A stretch of 11,487 bases of DNA from Fen-1298 sp050015675 (GCA_050015675.1 JBEKAY010000073.1:1-11487), one strand, 5' to 3'; counted from the stretch's first letter, positions 1 to 7,258 are shown. Numbers and translations are program-made. The notes: generated by a model from the sequence alone, not told the origin.

Positions 1-186
1 CTGGTTAACGATATTCTTCTCTCAGGAAGATATCTAGACGCTCCTATCTCTCCTATGACTTTGCCAATGGACCAGGATACAAAAATAATTATAACAGACT
101 CAACATACGAGGCGCTCCCCGCGAAGGAACGCGGGGTTTCGCAACAGAGGCTCAACAAGCTGACGGTTGCCAGCTGGGTACGTTAA
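1..186 (+). CDS. Possible C-terminal end of an upstream cassette gene, unrecognised
   Basis: Frame 1 is open from the left edge to a TAA at 184-186 (61 codons); the other two + frames close within the first 40 bases. The peptide contains GRYLDAPISPMTLPMDQD and then KIIITDSTYE. I do not recognise a family. The start lies off the window. The reading frame runs through the proposed left arm of the first attC-like site (from 98 or 139), so the last 15-30 residues would be attC-encoded, as happens in some cassette genes. Being short and unmatched, it could also be chance. Confidence 0.3.
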   Translation: MVNDILLSGRYLDAPISPMTLPMDQDTKIIITDSTYEALPAKERGVSQQRLNKLTVASWVR

Positions 187-362
187 TCATTGCTGGTAGT
201 GGGTTTTGTCTTTGTTATTCAGTTTTTTGTACCTATAACTTTGATACTTATCAATTTGGTTATCAGCATGAACCTGTTTCGTTATCAACATATTGAAAGT
301 TATCAGCGCCGCAGCCCCAAACAAAATAATTTCGGGGTAAACTTAGCGCCGGTCCGTTATAC
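98..362 (+). other. attC-like recombination site 0 (left-most)
   Basis: The right end is clear: L' AGCGCC (345-350), spacer GGTCC, then core GTTATAC at 356-362, the same layout as site 1. The left end is less sure. One candidate is an inverse core ACTCAAC (98-104) followed by GGCGCT (111-116), which pairs perfectly with AGCGCC. The other begins near 139, where CAAC and GCTCAACAAGCTGACGG (to 166) resemble the left arm of site 1. A 7-bp perfect hairpin CCCCGCG/CGCGGGG (117-123 with 130-136) lies inside. At about 220-265 bases this is long for an attC, which usually spans about 57-141 bases, so an insertion or merged sites are possible. Confidence 0.5.
259..359 (+). repeat. 101-bp direct repeat, copy A (right arm of attC 0)
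   Basis: This matches 1452-1552 over 101 bases with 7 mismatches and no gaps by my alignment. The last 53 bases (307-359 against 1500-1552) are identical, including a CCCC(AAA)...TTTCGGGG inverted repeat. The two copies bracket the AT-rich beta-propeller gene. Both end exactly at the GTT core of an attC-like site, so I read them as the shared right arms of two related attC sites, not as transposon ends. Confidence 0.9.
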
Positions 363-410
363 CGCTTGCGCTATAAAAGAAGTTGTGTACAATGGAGATA
401 CAAAAACAAT

Positions 411-1307
411 ATGAGAACTAAACTAAAATTCTTAATTATTGGCTTAATACTGACTAATTCTTTATATGCTCAAAAAGTAATTTATCTTGATGAAGATTAT
501 CCTGATTTGATTCCCCAAAAATATGCGCAAGGGATAATAAATGTTAAAGGTAGGTATCAACAAAATATTACTATGAGTCCAGATGGCAAGGAGCAACTTT
601 TTACTCAGACAGATTCTGCATTGTGGAGATATGAAAGGATTTTAAGAGTGAGAAATATGGGGCAAAATAAAATATTGGTTGATACACCAGAATTTGTTAA
701 AGATTTTAAATATGAACATTATTGGATGATTGGCGAACCAATGATATCTCCAGATAACAAGGATTTGTATTTTACGGCAGATTATCCACCTGACCATTGG
801 AACTCGAAAAGGACAGAAACTGGTGATTGGTCTAAACCTATTAAAATGGATTCGTTAAGTATAAAGAAGGGGGATTGGTATACATCGGTTTCAAGAAATA
901 ATACTCTGTATTTTACTAATGGTACTATATATAAATCTCTATCTGATAGTGGTAAACATAATTCGAGAATTAAAGTTGAAGGGCCATTTAATCATAAGGA
1001 TGCGCGAGATCCTTGTATATCACCAAATGAGGATTATATGATTTTTGAGTCACCTGGAGAAGGTGGTAATGGACAGGGAGATTTATATGTGTGTTTTAAT
1101 GATGGCAAAGGAAATTGGTCGGAAGCATATGATCTTGGTAAAGAAATAAATACAGAAAACTTTGAATTTGGTCCATATATTTCACCTGATGAGAAATACT
1201 TATTTTTTTCAAGAAGAGAAAAATGGAATCATACTAAATATTCAGATATTTATTGGGTGAGTTTGAAGGTTCTTGATAAATTTAGAGAAAAAAGAAAATT
1301 TAAATAA
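411..1307 (+). CDS. Exported WD40-like (PD40) beta-propeller protein, cassette gene 1
   Basis: 298 residues from the ATG at 411. I chose this start because it puts a clean signal peptide at the N-terminus (basic MRTKLK, hydrophobic FLIIGLILT, cleavage after LYA) and a GGAG lies at 394-397. The upstream in-frame ATG at 366 would add a charged tail and starts in the attC core. The mature protein has several PD40/TolB-type blades: SPDGKEQLFT (about 56-65), ISPDNKDLYFT (about 113-123), ISPNEDYMIFES (about 203-214) and ISPDEKYLFFSRRE (about 257-270), closing with SDIYWVS. Such propellers are found in periplasmic or secreted proteins of this phylum group and bind proteins or sugars; no catalytic residues are evident. 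The gene is strikingly AT-rich compared with its neighbours, which suggests a foreign origin. It is the only gene in its cassette. The substrate is unknown. Confidence 0.85.
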   Translation: MRTKLKFLIIGLILTNSLYAQKVIYLDEDYPDLIPQKYAQGIINVKGRYQQNITMSPDGKEQLFTQTDSALWRYERILRVRNMGQNKILVDTPEFVKDFKYEHYWMIGEPMISPDNKDLYFTADYPPDHWNSKRTETGDWSKPIKMDSLSIKKGDWYTSVSRNNTLYFTNGTIYKSLSDSGKHNSRIKVEGPFNHKDARDPCISPNEDYMIFESPGEGGNGQGDLYVCFNDGKGNWSEAYDLGKEINTENFEFGPYISPDEKYLFFSRREKWNHTKYSDIYWVSLKVLDKFREKRKFK

Positions 1308-1363
1308 TAACTCTACTCAACATCGGCTCATACGCCATTCAGGTTCCAGCATTTTAAAAACAT

Positions 1364-1555
1364 GCGCAAGCGGTATAACCAGACGCTCAAGCTGACGGAA
1401 TGAGCTCACTACAAAATTCATGGCGTGCATAGGTTTAGTACAGAATTGAAAGTTATCAGCATGAACTTGTTTCGTTTTCAGCAACTTGAAAATTATCAAC
1501 GCCGCAGCCCCAAACAAAATAATTTCGGGGTAAACTTAGCGCCGGTCCGTTAAGC
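1364..1555 (+). other. attC-like recombination site 1
   Basis: It opens with GCGCAAGCGGTATAAC (1364-1379), the exact reverse complement of the 16 bases at 356-371 where the cassette begins. It then has CA and L'' CGCT-C-AAG (1384-1391). L' is CTTAGCG (1535-1541), followed by CCGGTCC and the core GTTAAGC at 1549-1555. L'' and L' pair over 7 bp with one unpaired C at 1388. On the bottom strand that is an extrahelical G in L'', a recognised hallmark of attC folding. The right half is the 101-bp repeat copy B. The length, about 190 bases, is above the usual range. Confidence 0.75.
1452..1552 (+). repeat. 101-bp direct repeat, copy B (right arm of attC 1)
   Basis: Second copy of the element at 259-359, with 7 substitutions gathered in the left half and a perfectly conserved 53-base right half ending at the attC core. 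The resemblance also reaches the left arms of the two sites (AAGCTGACGG at 157-166 and 1389-1398), although the middles differ. Confidence 0.9.
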
Positions 1556-1599
1556 GGCACAAAAAAGAGGAAAAAATTATCACATAATAGGAGCATCTT

Positions 1600-2166
1600 A
1601 TGCCTAAAATTATTTTTGCCGCATTCACGGCGCTGCTCATCACATGCGCTTCGGCTCAGGGAAAAAAACCAGTCGAACCTCCGAAGCCTGCCAAAAGTCC
1701 CTCTCAGGAGTTGTTGTTGGCCTGGAACAGTACGGGAGGAACACTGATCAAGATGGCCGAGGATTTTCCTGAAGACAAATACGACTTCAAAGCCCAGAAG
1801 GATGAGCGGACCTTCGCAACAAATCTCCTGCACGTTGCAGCAGGTTATTATGAAGTAATTAATGCTATCAAAGGATCAGCGATACGGTACATCGGGAACG
1901 ATGATTCCTTGCGAAAAAAGTATCCGACGAAAACAGAAATTGTGAAATACTTGAAACAAGCAGTTGCCGATGGCGCGGAGCTGATCAAAGCAGAGGGGGA
2001 CAGCGGATTGACCCGTGAGTATAAATATCCCTGGGGAAACGTAATGGTTCACGGCTTGTTCCTCTGGTACGGCATTCTCTACCACGCTGGCGATCATTAT
2101 GGACAATTGGTGGTGTATTACCGTCTCAACGGAATGATACCGTCTGAATCACGGCCGAGAAAATAG
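1600..2166 (+). CDS. DinB-superfamily protein with signal peptide, cassette gene 2
   Basis: 188 residues. The ATG at 1600 follows AGGAG at 1589-1593. A signal peptide (IIFAAFTALLITCASA, cleavage about residue 19) is followed by a proline/lysine-rich linker (21-33) and a DinB/YfiT-type four-helix bundle. The three metal-binding positions of the family appear to be present: His78 in NLLHVAA, then His162 and His166 in YHAGDHYGQLVVYYRLNG, the characteristic last helix. DinB-fold proteins use a divalent metal site. Many act as thiol transferases or hydrolases, but most are uncharacterised, so the reaction here cannot be named. Export is less usual for the fold, yet I have seen it annotated in this group of bacteria. 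The gene ends 14 bases before attC 2 and is the sole gene of its cassette. The family call is fairly sure; the function is unknown. Confidence 0.88.
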   Translation: MPKIIFAAFTALLITCASAQGKKPVEPPKPAKSPSQELLLAWNSTGGTLIKMAEDFPEDKYDFKAQKDERTFATNLLHVAAGYYEVINAIKGSAIRYIGNDDSLRKKYPTKTEIVKYLKQAVADGAELIKAEGDSGLTREYKYPWGNVMVHGLFLWYGILYHAGDHYGQLVVYYRLNGMIPSESRPRK

Positions 2167-2180
2167 CAAGAAGTTTCATA

Positions 2181-2318
2181 GTGCCAGCTAACCAGGCGCT
2201 CCCTGCCACAAAACATGGCAGGCAATCCCGCTTGGAAAACAGCGGGACGCAAACAACGCGCAAAGCAGCGGGATTTACTTGTCCGCCAGTTGTTTGGCGG
2301 AGCGCCCATCCGTTAGGC
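2181..2318 (+). other. attC recombination site 2 (most canonical)
   Basis: The layout is R'' GCTAAC (2187-2192), CA, L'' GGCGCTCC (2195-2202), central region, L' GGAGCGCC (2299-2306), spacer CATCC, and R' GTTAGGC (2312-2318). L'' and L' are perfectly complementary over 8 bp. GTGCC at 2181-2185 matches the complement of the start of the same cassette (GGCAC at 1556-1560). The centre holds further hairpins: CCTGCCA/TGGCAGG (2202-2208 with 2216-2222), TCCCGCT/AGCGGGA (about 2226-2247) and CCGCCA/TGGCGG (2283-2288 with 2295-2300). At 138 bases it is within the known attC size range. Confidence 0.87.
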
Positions 2319-2368
2319 AGCACAAATAACTTAGGATGTATCTGCACGTTCATGATTGTATTTTAACT

Positions 2369-2374
2369 GAGGAG
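2369..2374 (+). promoter_or_regulatory. Ribosome binding site of the T9SS-sorted protein gene
   Basis: GAGGAG lies 6 bases before the ATG at 2381. It fixes that start over the in-frame ATG at 2336, which has no such site and would add 15 residues ahead of the signal peptide. Confidence 0.8.
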
Positions 2375-2380
2375 TTAAAT

Positions 2381-3664
2381 ATGAAATCACGAATTCTTTT
2401 TCTGCTTGTCGTTGTGTTATTTCTTCTCCTATCTGGAGAAGAAGCATTTGCTCAATGGGGTGGAATTTCCCAACTGAAGTATACGAGTATAAAGTGTTTA
2501 TTGACAGTGAATGACAGTACGGTTTTCTTAGCCGGTGATAACGGGACTTTTCTTCGCTCTACGGACAACGGGACCACATGGGCAAATGTGATGCAGAATG
2601 GAATTGAAGTAGACACACTTCTTTCGTTGGGAAAAGGGGGTGGATACATTTTTGCTGGTGCAAATGGTGTGAGCAGCGTATATCGATCTTCCGATAATGG
2701 CAATTCTTGGAGTACTGCTAACCAGGGGCTTCCGCCTATCGCAGTAGTGAACGCTTTCACATGGATCGATAGTACTTTGTACGCGGCTGCCAATTACGGT
2801 GTTTTTAGTTCCATAGACAATGGAGAACATTGGAGGATTGATACGGCAGGGCTCGGACTGGAACAGTTATACCCTGGCCAATATGGTGGCATGGTCGGAA
2901 TAACATCTATTAGATCGAAAAAGCTATTTGTGATCAAGTCCACGTCGGGGCATGGCGTGTATACATCTTCTGCAGATAGTATTGACTGGGTACCGATCGG
3001 GTTAGAGACTGAATGGGGTAATGCAATAGCAGCAATTGATACAAACGTTTTTGTGGGAACACCTGGGGGTATATATCTTTACACTGGCAGTGGAACAACG
3101 TGGCTTTCACGATCCAATGGACTTCCCAATAATGGTCAATCCTGCATTTTGACTACAGCGGACACTTTACTTTTCGCCTATTATTCCGGATTCAGTACCA
3201 TCAGTGTCAATGGAATTTATATGTCTTCCGACTTGGGTCAGACATGGAATAAAATCAATGATAGTATCTTTGGTGGAAATATAGTTAAAACGATGGCGGC
3301 GACAAAAAAATATCTTATCGCAGGTACTCAAAGCGGCGCATGGCGATTGCCCCTTGCTTCGGTAATTACGTCGGTCGATGATATTCCAATCCATTTACCG
3401 ACCGACTATGCGTTGAGTCAGAATTATCCGAATCCATTCAATCCTTCAACGACAATCTCCTTTACACTTCCATCGAGCTCATTTGTCTCGTTGAAGGTGT
3501 TCGATGTTTTAGGAAGAGGAGTGGCAACTATTGTCACCGATGAATTATCAGCAGGCACCTATACGCGGCAATGGAATGCCTCAAATATATCGAGTGGAAT
3601 TTATTTTTATCGTTTGCAGGCAGGAAAATATGCTGAAACAAAGAAACTAATCTTACTTAAATAA
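2381..3664 (+). CDS. Secreted Asp-box repeat protein with type IX secretion sorting domain, cassette gene 3
   Basis: 427 residues. A signal peptide (residues 1-25: MKSR, a long hydrophobic run, AFAQ) leads into a BNR/Ycf48-like beta-propeller. Asp-box motifs recur: RSTDNGTTW, RSSDNGNSW, SSIDNGEHW, LYTGSGTTW and MSSDLGQTW. The C-terminal part (about 343-427) is a type A T9SS sorting domain: NYPNPFNPSTT, then VFDVLGR, SSGIYFYRLQAG and ETKKLILLK. The protein should cross the inner membrane by Sec and the outer membrane by the T9SS, ending attached to the surface or released. Asp-box propellers occur in sialidases and other sugar-active enzymes and also as binding scaffolds. I see no catalytic set that would name an enzyme. 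It is the last gene of the array and ends 17 bases before attC 3. A T9SS cargo carried as a cassette is notable. Confidence 0.9.
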   Translation: MKSRILFLLVVVLFLLLSGEEAFAQWGGISQLKYTSIKCLLTVNDSTVFLAGDNGTFLRSTDNGTTWANVMQNGIEVDTLLSLGKGGGYIFAGANGVSSVYRSSDNGNSWSTANQGLPPIAVVNAFTWIDSTLYAAANYGVFSSIDNGEHWRIDTAGLGLEQLYPGQYGGMVGITSIRSKKLFVIKSTSGHGVYTSSADSIDWVPIGLETEWGNAIAAIDTNVFVGTPGGIYLYTGSGTTWLSRSNGLPNNGQSCILTTADTLLFAYYSGFSTISVNGIYMSSDLGQTWNKINDSIFGGNIVKTMAATKKYLIAGTQSGAWRLPLASVITSVDDIPIHLPTDYALSQNYPNPFNPSTTISFTLPSSSFVSLKVFDVLGRGVATIVTDELSAGTYTRQWNASNISSGIYFYRLQAGKYAETKKLILLK

Positions 3665-3681
3665 GGAAATACCATCAACGT

Positions 3682-3791
3682 GTGTGTTCTAACCAGGCGC
3701 TCCCCGCTATCATGCTTGGAAGAGAGCGGGACGCATAAAACGCAGAAAGTAGCGGGATTACATTCTTAGGCCGCTGGTTGTTAGGCGGCGC
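3682..3791 (+). other. attC-like recombination site 3, array terminus
   Basis: The inverse core TCTAAC (3688-3693), CA and L'' GGCGCTCC (3696-3703) match attC 2. The centre is also clearly related to attC 2: CTTGGAA, AGCGGGACGCA, AACGC and AGCGGGATT occur in the same order. A GTTAGGC at 3780-3786 looks like the R' core. By alignment to attC 2, however, it corresponds to GTTTGGC inside that site's terminal hairpin, and the true L' would be GCGCC at 3787-3791. No GTTRRRY follows there, so the outer core may have decayed or been lost at the end of the array. Confidence 0.7.
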
Positions 3792-3875
3792 CAACAACAA
3801 AGGATAATAACTCGCCAATTCCAGCACATCTATCAAGTTTTCCAGATAAGACATCGTCACTACAAAGAAAATTCC

Positions 3876-4592
3876 TTACTTCCGCGAAGATTTGGGATAA
3901 GGTTCTTCTTCAACATTCATCCGGTAGCCAATGCCGGATTCAGTTAAAAAGATTTCAGGATTTGTCGGATCGGTTTCAATTTTTTTGCGCAACTGACCGA
4001 CATACACACGTGTATACTGCGCTTCTTCTGCAAACGACGGTCCCCAGACTTGTTCTAAAATAAACCGGTGAGTCAAGACGCGCCCCGCGTTTCGTATAAA
4101 GAGTGTAAGTAACGAATATTCGATCGCAGTGAGCTTGACAATCTCTTCCCCTTTTTTCACAACACGTGCAGATAAATCGACTGTAAGATTGTGTGAAGTA
4201 AAGACGTCTTTTTCCTGTACTGTCGGACGATGGCGAAGAGCCGTTCGTACGCGCGCGAGCAATTCTCCGGTACGAAACGGTTTGATGAGATAATCATCTG
4301 CACCGGCAGTCAAGCAGGAAATGATATCGCTTTCTGTATTGCGCACAGAAAGGACGATCACGGGAAGAGTCGACCATTCCCGGATCCGTTTCAGCACAGC
4401 AAGTCCATCCATATCCGGCAACCCGAGATCAAGGATGATGAGTTCCGGCCGTTCCGTTCCGGCCATAATAATCCCTTCATTCCCTGTTTTTGCAAATTTC
4501 AAATGATACCCGCTGGGCTCCAATGTTAATTGGAGCAAGCGGCGAATTTGAATTTCATCGTCCACGACGAGAATGGTCGGTTCAGTGCTCAT
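3876..4592 (-). CDS. kdpE: KdpE, response regulator of the potassium-pump operon
   Basis: 238 residues, OmpR/PhoB family. The receiver domain (about 5-118) has the acidic pair Asp11/Asp12, the phosphoacceptor Asp55 in LIILDLGLPDMDG, Ser82 and Lys104 in LIKPF. A winged-helix DNA-binding domain (about 130-230) has LTAIEYSLLTLF, the recognition segment YTRVYVGQLRKKIE and the wing LTESGIGYRM. Phosphorylated by KdpD, it binds upstream of kdp genes and activates them when K+ is scarce. Its ATG overlaps the kdpD stop codon (ATGA, 4589-4592), so the two are translationally coupled. It is the last gene of the locus; its 3' end faces the cassette array. All key residues are present and the length is normal for the family. 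Confidence 0.96.
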   Translation of the reverse strand: MSTEPTILVVDDEIQIRRLLQLTLEPSGYHLKFAKTGNEGIIMAGTERPELIILDLGLPDMDGLAVLKRIREWSTLPVIVLSVRNTESDIISCLTAGADDYLIKPFRTGELLARVRTALRHRPTVQEKDVFTSHNLTVDLSARVVKKGEEIVKLTAIEYSLLTLFIRNAGRVLTHRFILEQVWGPSFAEEAQYTRVYVGQLRKKIETDPTNPEIFLTESGIGYRMNVEEEPYPKSSRK

Positions 4593-7258
4593 TTCTTTTC
4601 CGGCATGCTTTCTATCGGGAATTCGATCGTAAACTCTGCACCGCCGGATGTTCTATTGCGAACCGAGAGTATTCCTCGATGTGCCTCAACAAATCCCTTT
4701 GCGATAGGGAGGCCTAGCCCGGTGCCGCCCGCTGCCGTACCTTGTGCACGGTAAAATTTCTCGAATACTCTTTTTAAATCTGCCGTCGGGATACCCAGGC
4801 CATTATCAGCCACAGTGATGATACACCGATCCTCGTCGATACGTGCGTTGATTTCAATAGCGGTTTCACCGGCCGTGTGAACCGTCGCATTATAAATAAG
4901 ATTTGTCAATGCCTGTTCCATCAATCCGAAATCTAACTTTACTAACGGGAGTCCTTCTTGTACTTCTATTTTTATCGGATGATGGGCAAGTTCTTGTTCA
5001 AGGCCTTTCACGGTGACGTTGATAATGTCACGAACATCACACCAGTCCAGTTTGGGTTGAATCATTCCGGATTCAAGCCGCGTCATATCCAACAAGTTTG
5101 CAACGAGGCGATTGAGACGTTCTGCTGCGATATGAATTTCTGTGCTCAATTCTTTGGTTGTCCCGACGGCGGGCGATTCTTGTCCGGCAAGTAAATTCTC
5201 CGAGGCGCCCAAGATGGCGGCGATGGGTGTCCTCAATTCGTGCGAGATGGAATTGAACAGTGTTTTGTAAAGGCGCTCCGATTCTGCCACCGCAATGGAT
5301 TTCTTGGTTACTTCATTTAATAATTCCCGTTCGACCGCCGAGGCAATCTGTGCAATAAAATTCTCGAGCAGAGTTTCGTAATCGATTGTCATTTTTTCAT
5401 CGCTGTGCGGTTTTACACCGATCACGCCGAGCGGATAGCGCGGTCCGGACATGGAAAAGTATGTCGCCTGTGCAAAGGGAAGCGTATCGGTATGCTTGCC
5501 TGCTTTCTTTTCATTCCAGTACGTCCATGCGGCGACACTCGATTCCTTTTCATCCGGCATCCACGAGCTCGCCGCATGCGGCTTGCGGTTAATTTCGCCA
5601 TCCGCATCGCCAAGAAAGACTGCAACATCGGCATCGAAGAATTTTTTAATATTCAAAACGGCTGCCGTAATGACCTCGTCTTGCGAATGCGACGACGAAA
5701 GATCTTTGGTCAATGCGAAGAGTGCCGAAGCGCGCATCTCGCGCTGGCGGACAGCCTTTTCCCGTTCCCGCACCCGTGCAGACAAGGTTCCGGTGACTAC
5801 GGCAACAAGAAAGAACATTGCAAGCATCAATACGTCTTCCACATGACCGACAGAAAAAGTAAAAATGGGAGGGATAAATAAAAAATCCCACGCCAGGGCA
5901 CCGAATGCGGCGCCGACAAACACAGGGCCGCGTCCCATACGCAGCGGGAGGAGCGATACCGTAAAGAGTATAATGAGCGATACAGTTCGATACCCGACAA
6001 GGGATGTGAAGGGAAAACAAGCGAGTGCGACGCCAAGAACGATACATGCGCCAACTACATACTGAAGAATTCCGGATTGGATATTCGGAATCCGGTAGAC
6101 ACTGGGCTGCGATTTCTCTCCTTCTTCATGCCCGACAATATAAATATCAATGCCTTGGCTACGTTTAATCAAATCTTCGGCAAGATGTGATGAACGGAGA
6201 AAAGAGTGCCGGTTCGGCTTGCCGATAAGAATTTGCGTTGCGTTTTGTTCACGCGCGACGCGCAGCAGCGCTCCGGCAATATCTTCATCGGATGTCGTTA
6301 CAATCTCTGCTCCGAGCTCACGTGCAAGTTTTATATTTTTTAAAAGCTGTTCGCTTTCCGCTGTGCTCGGCCTTACAGAGGTTTCAACATACACAACAAC
6401 CCAGGACGCGTCCATGGTATACGAAATTCTGCGAGCCCATCGAATAACAGAAAGTGATTGCGGACTTGCATTGATACCGACAACGAGGCGCGTTCCGGAT
6501 TTCCATGTTTCTGAAATCCGCTGCTTCTGTTTATATTCCCGTAATTGCTGATCGACACGTTCTGCAGTTAAACGCAGGGACATTTCCCGTAGAGCGGTCA
6601 GGTTTCCTTTTCTGAAAAAATTATCAACGGCACGCTTGGTACGTTCGGGAGCGTACACCTTTCCTTCCGCAAGGCGCTTGAGCAATTCATCAGGAGAAAT
6701 ATCGATGACTTCGACTTCGTCGGCAACCTCGAAGATTGAATCCGGAACAGTTTCCCGCACGATGCTGCCGGTAATCTGGGCAACTGTTTCCGCCCGGCTT
6801 TCAAGATGCTGCACATTCAATGTCGTGAAGACATCAATGCCATTATCCATCAGTTCAAGAACATCCTGATACCGTTTTGCATGACGGCTGCCCGGAGCAT
6901 TCGTATGCGCGAGTTCATCCACAAGCACCAGCTGCGGTTTTCGGGAAAGGATGGTATCAAGATCCATTTCTTCAACCATCGTGCCTTTATAGTCGAGAGT
7001 TTTTCGCGGGAGGGTTTGCAAGCCGTCGAGAAGAGCTTCCGTTTCTAATCGTTTGTGCGTTTCTACATACCCGACGAGAACATCAATCCCTTTCGACACA
7101 GCGGCGTGGGCATCCTTCAGCATGTCGTACGTCTTGCCGACTCCGGCGCACATGCCGAAGAAGATTTTAAGCTTTCCCCTTTTTTCTTTTTCTTCTTCTT
7201 TCTTTAAAAAATTAAGAAGGGCGTCGGGATCGGGTCTATTCTCAGCATCATTTTCCAT
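4589..7258 (-). CDS. kdpD: KdpD, sensor histidine kinase for potassium limitation
   Basis: 889 residues, about the length of E. coli KdpD, and complete in domains. The cytoplasmic KdpD sensor domain (about 27-235) has a Walker A-like GMCAGVGKT (35-43) and a LVLVDELAHTN Walker B region. A universal-stress-protein-like domain (about 256-378) follows, then four membrane helices (DUF4118, about 397-495). An arginine-rich stretch directly after the last helix (RVREREKAVRQREMR, 495-509) corresponds to the segment implicated in K+ sensing in E. coli. Next come a GAF-like domain (about 515-640), the dimerisation/H-box with His673 in ISHELRTP, and the ATPase domain with the N box around Asn790, VADNGLGIP (816-824) and GGTGLGLPIAKG (844-855). 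It autophosphorylates His673, transfers to KdpE Asp55 and also acts as a phosphatase. The ATG at 7258 lacks a close Shine-Dalgarno; AAGGAA lies 18 bases away. Confidence 0.97.
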   Translation of the reverse strand: MENDAENRPDPDALLNFLKKEEEKEKRGKLKIFFGMCAGVGKTYDMLKDAHAAVSKGIDVLVGYVETHKRLETEALLDGLQTLPRKTLDYKGTMVEEMDLDTILSRKPQLVLVDELAHTNAPGSRHAKRYQDVLELMDNGIDVFTTLNVQHLESRAETVAQITGSIVRETVPDSIFEVADEVEVIDISPDELLKRLAEGKVYAPERTKRAVDNFFRKGNLTALREMSLRLTAERVDQQLREYKQKQRISETWKSGTRLVVGINASPQSLSVIRWARRISYTMDASWVVVYVETSVRPSTAESEQLLKNIKLARELGAEIVTTSDEDIAGALLRVAREQNATQILIGKPNRHSFLRSSHLAEDLIKRSQGIDIYIVGHEEGEKSQPSVYRIPNIQSGILQYVVGACIVLGVALACFPFTSLVGYRTVSLIILFTVSLLPLRMGRGPVFVGAAFGALAWDFLFIPPIFTFSVGHVEDVLMLAMFFLVAVVTGTLSARVREREKAVRQREMRASALFALTKDLSSSHSQDEVITAAVLNIKKFFDADVAVFLGDADGEINRKPHAASSWMPDEKESSVAAWTYWNEKKAGKHTDTLPFAQATYFSMSGPRYPLGVIGVKPHSDEKMTIDYETLLENFIAQIASAVERELLNEVTKKSIAVAESERLYKTLFNSISHELRTPIAAILGASENLLAGQESPAVGTTKELSTEIHIAAERLNRLVANLLDMTRLESGMIQPKLDWCDVRDIINVTVKGLEQELAHHPIKIEVQEGLPLVKLDFGLMEQALTNLIYNATVHTAGETAIEINARIDEDRCIITVADNGLGIPTADLKRVFEKFYRAQGTAAGGTGLGLPIAKGFVEAHRGILSVRNRTSGGAEFTIEFPIESMPEKK

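Larger units (their letters stand above)
1..3795 (+). mobile_element. Integron-type gene-cassette array, right-hand end
   Basis: A run of same-strand single-gene units separated by attC-like sites. Recombination points (G^TT) are inferred at 356/357, 1549/1550, 2312/2313 and, less surely, 3780/3781, giving cassettes 357-1549, 1550-2312 and 2313-about 3780. The first bases of each cassette are complementary to the inverse core that opens its own attC: 16/16 for cassette 1, 9/12 for cassette 2 and 8/12 for cassette 3. This is the known signature of integron cassettes. Each unit holds one gene, starting 50-70 bases after the recombination point and ending close to the attC. Base composition changes abruptly, with cassette 1 much richer in A+T than its neighbours. 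No tyrosine recombinase (IntI) or attI is visible, so the array must extend leftwards or be a stranded cluster without an integrase. Confidence 0.78.

Noticed and set aside
190..414. A 74-codon + strand frame upstream of the propeller gene
   Set aside because: It begins with a non-ATG start, has no ribosome site and lies mostly inside the first attC-like site and its repeat arm.
259..1552. The 101-bp direct repeats as ends of a composite transposon
   Set aside because: No transposase lies between or in them, and both end exactly at attC-type cores with cassette-style complementarity.
5405..5881. Long + strand frame opposite kdpD
   Set aside because: It is antisense to the GAF and membrane region of a clearly real kinase gene, has no family resemblance and no convincing start.
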